This document shows positions 62,812 through 64,000 of a stretch of 64,000 nucleotides of DNA, piece after piece. The position numbers and the translations under genes are program-made. Every line of letters starts with the position of its first letter. Position 1 is the first letter of the stretch. The notes beneath the pieces are model-generated. The model worked only from the letters and a program-made list of their open reading frames with translations, ran no database searches and had not been told where the DNA came from. This DNA comes from Euglena gracilis (lineage: Eukaryota; Euglenida; Euglenophyceae; Euglenales), in contig CP154956.1 in assembly GCA_039621445.1 (NCBI GenBank), positions 14,310,166 through 14,374,165 on the forward strand, written 5' to 3'.

Positions 62812-63343
62812 AACTCACAAAATTTCACCCACACAAACACAAAACAAAACTTTTAGTACAATAAATAAATAAAAAATGGTTATCCCGCCCTGCCTGCCTC
62901 ACTCGGCATACTTTCAGCAGCCACTTGAGCACGTCGCCACAGGAGTCCTCCAGCAGCTGGGCCGCCATCTCCAGGTTCTCCAGCTTGCGCTCAGGCATAT
63001 TTTTAAGTCAGTAAGTCAGAAGACCCCCCAGGGGGTGGGTGGGTGGGGGGGTGGGTCTGGGGCCGGACCCCTCCCGAGGGGGGGGGGGTCCCGGGCTGGA
63101 GTCCCGGGTATGGGTTTTTGGGCACGAGCACCAAAATTTCTTTTGGAAAGGCCCTCAGAAAGCCCGACTTTTTGGGAGGTCGCCCCCGGGGTCCTGCGCT
63201 GGGGTGGGTGGGAGGGTGGGACCCCCGGGGGGGTCTTAAAAAGAAGCCTGCTTGGGCTCCTCCACCAGCTGCTGCACCTCCTCGCTCATGCTGATGATCT
63301 TCTCCTTCATCACCGTGATCTCTGTCAGCGCCGGCTCGAATGA
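46571..63343 (-). CDS. SIR2-like domain protein with long uncharacterised C-terminal region (multi-exon, 5' end beyond window)
   Basis: Large gene with a divergent SIR2 domain (Pfam SIR2_2-like; family members bind NAD and either hydrolyse it or deacylate lysines). Exons in transcription order: 63248-63343, 62912-62989, ~62262-62331, 61737-61805, 61102-61265, 59797-59884, ~59201-59290, 58852-58980, 58021-58175, 57477-57594, 56917-57125, 54795-54912, ~54213-54332, 53831-53907, 53001-53140, ~52024-52131, 51795-51916, 50620-50752, 49082-49276, ~46571-46737 (stop). Most junctions are GT...AG with matching phases, for example RNR/EKGRS, SDPQ/SIVLTRE, MTLQ/EKSG, MDR/YLE, KVE/VVDQ and QNL/RYVQ. SIR2 landmarks are TTNYDQLL, IQIHGS, IVLTREGY and LLYMGFSFTDGYFNEIRSEL. 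The GAG NAD-binding motif is expected upstream of 63343. The C-terminal region (after about 57.6 kb) is rich in charged helices and has no family I recognise. Confidence 0.8.
46741..49081. other. SIR2 gene intron (last)
   Basis: Contains (CA/TACA)n and ATATATAATATAT tracts (47806-47980), a hairpin-family element (48000-48290) and a GTCGGTAAAAAA inverted pair (48330-48366). No additional exon is evident. Confidence 0.5.
48000..48290. mobile_element. Hairpin-family element
   Basis: CAGGGGTTTTTTAAAGACC ... ACTTAAAAAAATCCCTG; core GGCGCCTGCGGCGCC at 48155-48169; long C then G blocks at both sides. Confidence 0.76.
49082..49276 (-). CDS. SIR2 gene exon, VSYHSTVQAVMEEIQKPVSS...
   Basis: 195 bases (65 codons), phase 0 at both ends, CCCCAG acceptor and donor GTCAAC. 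Contains LPVVFRGRGFFKTSNYPEFN and EVPFGDPVLSDI. Function unknown. Confidence 0.75.
49330..49790. repeat. (AT)n/ATATGT-rich microsatellite
   Basis: Long low-complexity tract of ATATAT, TATGCATA and ATACATAT words in the intron between exons 50620 and 49276. Confidence 0.95.
50620..50752 (-). CDS. SIR2 gene exon, AHIDLFRHLYDSDSEYIHWA
   Basis: CACAG acceptor, donor GTGTGC. Reads a GC-rich open segment ending YPPRVIVHT. No family recognised. Confidence 0.68.
51795..52131 (-). CDS. SIR2 gene exons ~52024-52131 and 51795-51916
   Basis: First: CACAG acceptor, ADSLAMNTKAMDHTMETIAE then MLHKQENHPLYEASR, helical; the donor is unclear. Second: TCCAG acceptor, RPLLSLTPTWPHRNAGLKNH then FQRFTLRSNITALALLKSEL, donor GTGTGA, phase 1. 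Confidence 0.68.
53001..53907 (-). CDS. SIR2 gene exons 53831-53907 and 53001-53140
   Basis: Exon 53831-53907 reads PGRKLLRLEKSERHDDRNPQ and ends in phase 1 (GTGCTT). Exon 53001-53140 completes Glu and reads HRRERGTSLRDLKSIARKVA...NNIQELLHLVQ, donor GTAGGT. Both look helical and charged, possibly coiled-coil. Confidence 0.72.
54213..54912 (-). CDS. SIR2 gene exons 54795-54912 and 54213-54332
   Basis: First exon: RYVQMVGGDGELQEDMEVHV, then a helix and KYDLGV, donor GTGTGT. Second: DLSYIQYLVPFGLKVLDTRC, then LIKLDFTGDLRL; its donor is either GTGCCC at 54233-54232 or a weaker site further on. The junction GV/DLSYIQY is in phase. Function unknown. Confidence 0.75.
55535..56472. mobile_element. 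938-bp near-perfect palindrome (foldback element)
   Basis: The left arm from CAGGTTGCCAACACAAAAAA (55535) to about 56001 and the right arm to TTTTTTGTGTTGGCAACCTG (56472) are inverted copies differing at only a few bases, with a loop of roughly a dozen bases near 56004. Both ends are flanked by TA (55533-55534, 56473-56474), the target-site duplication and CAG start typical of Tc1/mariner-type elements. The arms hold no transposase; the apparently duplicated open frames on both strands simply reflect the symmetry. Lies in the intron between SIR2 exons 56917 and 54912. Confidence 0.88.
56648..56878. mobile_element. MITE-like element, copy 2
   Basis: GATGCAACTTGGCCCTTCAA at the left, and CCAAATTATGCAAGTTGCATC (inverted) at the right; interior of ATGCAAAAAAATGC repeats. 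Lies 175 bases from the palindrome. Confidence 0.75.
56917..57125 (-). CDS. SIR2 gene exon, VVDQMQLLNEYLPSGWNGTV...
   Basis: 209 bases, the longest well-bounded exon. CACAG acceptor; phase-2 GT donor completes Leu with exon 54795-54912. Contains GRVVKWDSDHDKPVEDYLLV and a basic stretch KLKERMSREGKREVRPRG. Family unknown. Confidence 0.8.
57477..57594 (-). CDS. SIR2 gene exon, YLECLLRCTHLAAALSQCKV
   Basis: Follows CTTCAG. After a helix it reads CKVLLFNPQTSPLFLCDDQK and ends KVE at donor GTATTT, phase 0. In some bacterial SIR2 proteins a small Rossmann-like or receiver-like domain follows at this place; that resemblance is weak here. Confidence 0.8.
57740..57932. repeat. (CA)n then (ACACC)n pentanucleotide array
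   Basis: About 16 CA units followed by about 30 perfect ACACC units, in the intron between SIR2 exons 58021 and 57594. Confidence 0.98.
58021..58175 (-). CDS. SIR2 gene exon, PFSYAVIDGKPQPVREFFTH and GYGVMDR
   Basis: Acceptor GCGCAG. The segment 'AVIDG...FFTHHEGVHLFSW...GYGVMDRYLE' matches the conserved tail of prokaryotic SIR2_2 proteins (pattern AVI...hHG.evl.y....H..fdrfLe). Phase-2 donor GTATGC completes Arg with the next exon. Confidence 0.88.
58852..58980 (-). CDS. SIR2 gene exon, LLYMGFSFTDGYFNEIRSEL
   Basis: Carries the last SIR2 signature (LLYxGFSFTDxxxxE, which lines the NAD pocket), preceded by the NFLKTVMARST helix. Ends MTLQ before donor GTCTGC, phase 0. Confidence 0.9.
59201..59290 (-). 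CDS. SIR2 gene exon, SIVLTREGYRGLL
   Basis: Acceptor CCCCCAG; joins SDPQ/SIVLTREGY, the usual spacing after the HG motif in SIR2-like proteins. The donor is one of two neighbouring GTs near 59201-59204. Confidence 0.85.
59797..59884 (-). CDS. SIR2 gene exon, acidic linker plus IQIHGS
   Basis: Enters by completing Arg in phase 2, then EKGRSAESEESDSDSRPV, a low-complexity acidic insert, followed by IQIHGSTSDPQ. The His is the expected catalytic histidine of the 'LHG' motif. Donor GTCTGA, phase 0. Confidence 0.88.
59911..60164. repeat. Duplicated segment, copy 2
   Basis: Near-identical to 25343-25597; lies about 25 bases upstream (in transcription) of the SIR2 exon 59797-59884 acceptor. Confidence 0.9.
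60360..60560. other. AT-rich tract
   Basis: ATTATTATTGCATTATAT-type low-complexity sequence inside the SIR2 gene intron. Confidence 0.7.
60897..61101. repeat. CA/CCCA microsatellite abutting a splice donor
   Basis: CCACCCAC and (CA)n units; its last CA pair is the complement of the GT donor of exon 61102-61265. Confidence 0.95.
61102..61265 (-). CDS. SIR2 gene exon with TTNYD motif
   Basis: Reads TAALLRPLLPTTNYDQLLCF near its start; TNYD is the conserved SIR2 motif contacting NAD. Acceptor AACAG. The donor GTGTGTG is the first unit of a GT (CA on +) microsatellite, phase 2. The basic linker KGRKPQYLNMIRNR ends the exon. Confidence 0.88.
61737..61805 (-). CDS. SIR2 gene exon, RYFAQGLTGQPLNLSLWRHA
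   Basis: 69 bases (23 codons), phase 0 at both ends, acceptor CTGTCAG and a strong donor AAG/GTGAGC. Ends AVYK and joins TAALLRPLLPTTNYD. Confidence 0.75.
61920..62045. other. A-rich tract
   Basis: AAAAATGCAAAAAAAATGCAA-type words, similar to the interior of the MITE-like family. Confidence 0.55.
62262..62331 (-). CDS. SIR2 gene exon, GMLEMAKDGQLLNGAYILQ
   Basis: Acceptor CCCACAG; joins LLK/GMLEM in phase 0 with exon 62912-62989. It resembles the 'GxxxxAAExL' helix of SIR2-like proteins. The donor is uncertain (a phase-1 GTGG at 62261-62260 does not match the phase-0 start of the next exon). Confidence 0.7.
62700..62850. repeat. CA/CCCA microsatellite
   Basis: CACCCACC and (CA)n units between SIR2 exons 62912 and 62331. 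Confidence 0.93.
62912..63343 (-). CDS. SIR2 gene exons upstream of the core (63248-63343; 62912-62989)
   Basis: Exon 63248-63343 (SFEPALTEITVMKEKIISMS...) is an amphipathic helical segment that seems to end at a GC donor (CAG then GCTTCT). Exon 62912-62989 reads RKLENLEMAAQLLEDSCGDV and ends LLK at donor GTATGC, phase 0. This matches the helical region between the GAG motif and the TNYD motif in SIR2-like proteins. Confidence 0.7.
63018..63249. repeat. Hairpin-family remnant
   Basis: GTCAGAAGACCCCCC at the left and GGGGGGTCTTAAAAAGAAGC at the right, with G/C runs between. Its right end overlaps the donor region of exon 63248-63343. Confidence 0.6.
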
Positions 63344-63359
63344 CTGCGGGATACCCGAG

Positions 63360-64000
63360 GGAGGGGGGGTACAACATTAACTAAAAGACAAAAAAAGACA
63401 AAAAAGAAAAACACTCAAAGACGTAAATTTTCGAAAACACAAAAAAAAAGTTGCAAAAAGGGGGAAAAAAGTGTTTTGCTTGTAAAAAGGCAGGATGACG
63501 AGGAGAGAAGAAAACACAGGCATTTCAAGGTTTTCAGATGTTGTTCGCCAGCACGCACTCGTTTTGTGATGGAGGAAGCAACACAGGAAGACATCAAATC
63601 AGGGAGGTCCTTAAAAAAATATATAATACATAAATAACTCCGCTGTCTCAGCACATTCAACTAAAAATTCATAGGAAATAATGGACAAAAATTCGACATG
63701 TTTCAGCGAAAACAAGTCGACTTTGGGGAAAAAAAATTTCTGGCATCCTTACACCTTTGCCAAACCGGCCAAAACATCAAAAGATGCAACATTCAACTTT
63801 TTTGGGGGTTTTCGACCCGTTCAAGCCCCGGACCAAAAGGCCCTTGGTCGGCAAGTTGGCCCGGGGGGGGGGGGGGTCCTCAAGAAATATTTAAAAAAAA
63901 AGTCCCTTTAGGACCGCCCAGCATCAAATACATCTTGCAGTTGAACACAAAAAAAATGCGGTAAATATCCAAACAAACTCGAAGTTCCCGAAAAATAAAA
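63360..64000. other. No exon recognised at right edge
   Basis: A-rich intronic sequence; 63680-63890 is a diverged repeat of 45585-45780 (shared ATTCGACATGTTTC and TTCAAGCCCC/TTCGAGCCCC). Confidence 0.5.

Overview
The window is nuclear DNA from a eukaryote, probably a large-genome microbial eukaryote; I cannot name the lineage. The evidence is coding sequence in short GC-rich exons (40-210 bases) separated by long AT-richer introns, mostly canonical GT...AG borders with compatible codon phases, very abundant di-, tri- and tetranucleotide microsatellites, and an internal tract of (CCCTAA)n, the TTAGGG telomere type. There are no bacterial-style operons, rRNAs or tRNAs. The longest open frames are translated microsatellites or the antisense of exons.

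Three genes can be read, all on the minus strand. Two are paralogous copies of a multi-pass membrane transporter of the triose-phosphate / nucleotide-sugar translocator superfamily (TPT, SLC35-like). Copy A covers about 2.4-14.9 kb and copy B about 27.5-41.5 kb, possibly starting at 43.5 kb. Comparing them exon by exon fixes most junctions, including a 40-base microexon conserved in both. Copy B has lost canonical splice dinucleotides at several places where copy A keeps them, and has an intron in transmembrane segment 2 that A lacks.

The third gene runs from the right edge down to a stop at about 46.57 kb. I place about 20 exons. It encodes a SIR2-like NAD-dependent enzyme domain (58.8-61.3 kb) of the divergent type common in prokaryotic defence proteins, followed by a long C-terminal region I do not recognise. 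The exon with the GAG NAD-binding motif should lie beyond the right edge.

The rest is intron and spacer filled with repeats: a near-perfect 938-base palindrome flanked by TA (55.5-56.5 kb); a 2.4-kb element with about 70-base terminal inverted repeats and many TTTGCGCAAATGCGC palindromes (22.1-24.5 kb); a high-copy family of roughly 270-440-base elements with inverted ends, G/C homopolymer flanks and a central GGCGCTTCGCGCC-like hairpin; a MITE-like family (34.9 and 56.65 kb); an interstitial telomere tract with a flanking direct repeat (34.4-35.7 kb); a 255-base duplicated segment (25.3 and 59.9 kb); and 10-bp and 22-bp minisatellites. Nothing in the 15-27 kb and 43.5-46.5 kb spacers is a confident gene; a few GC-rich candidate exons are listed with low confidence.
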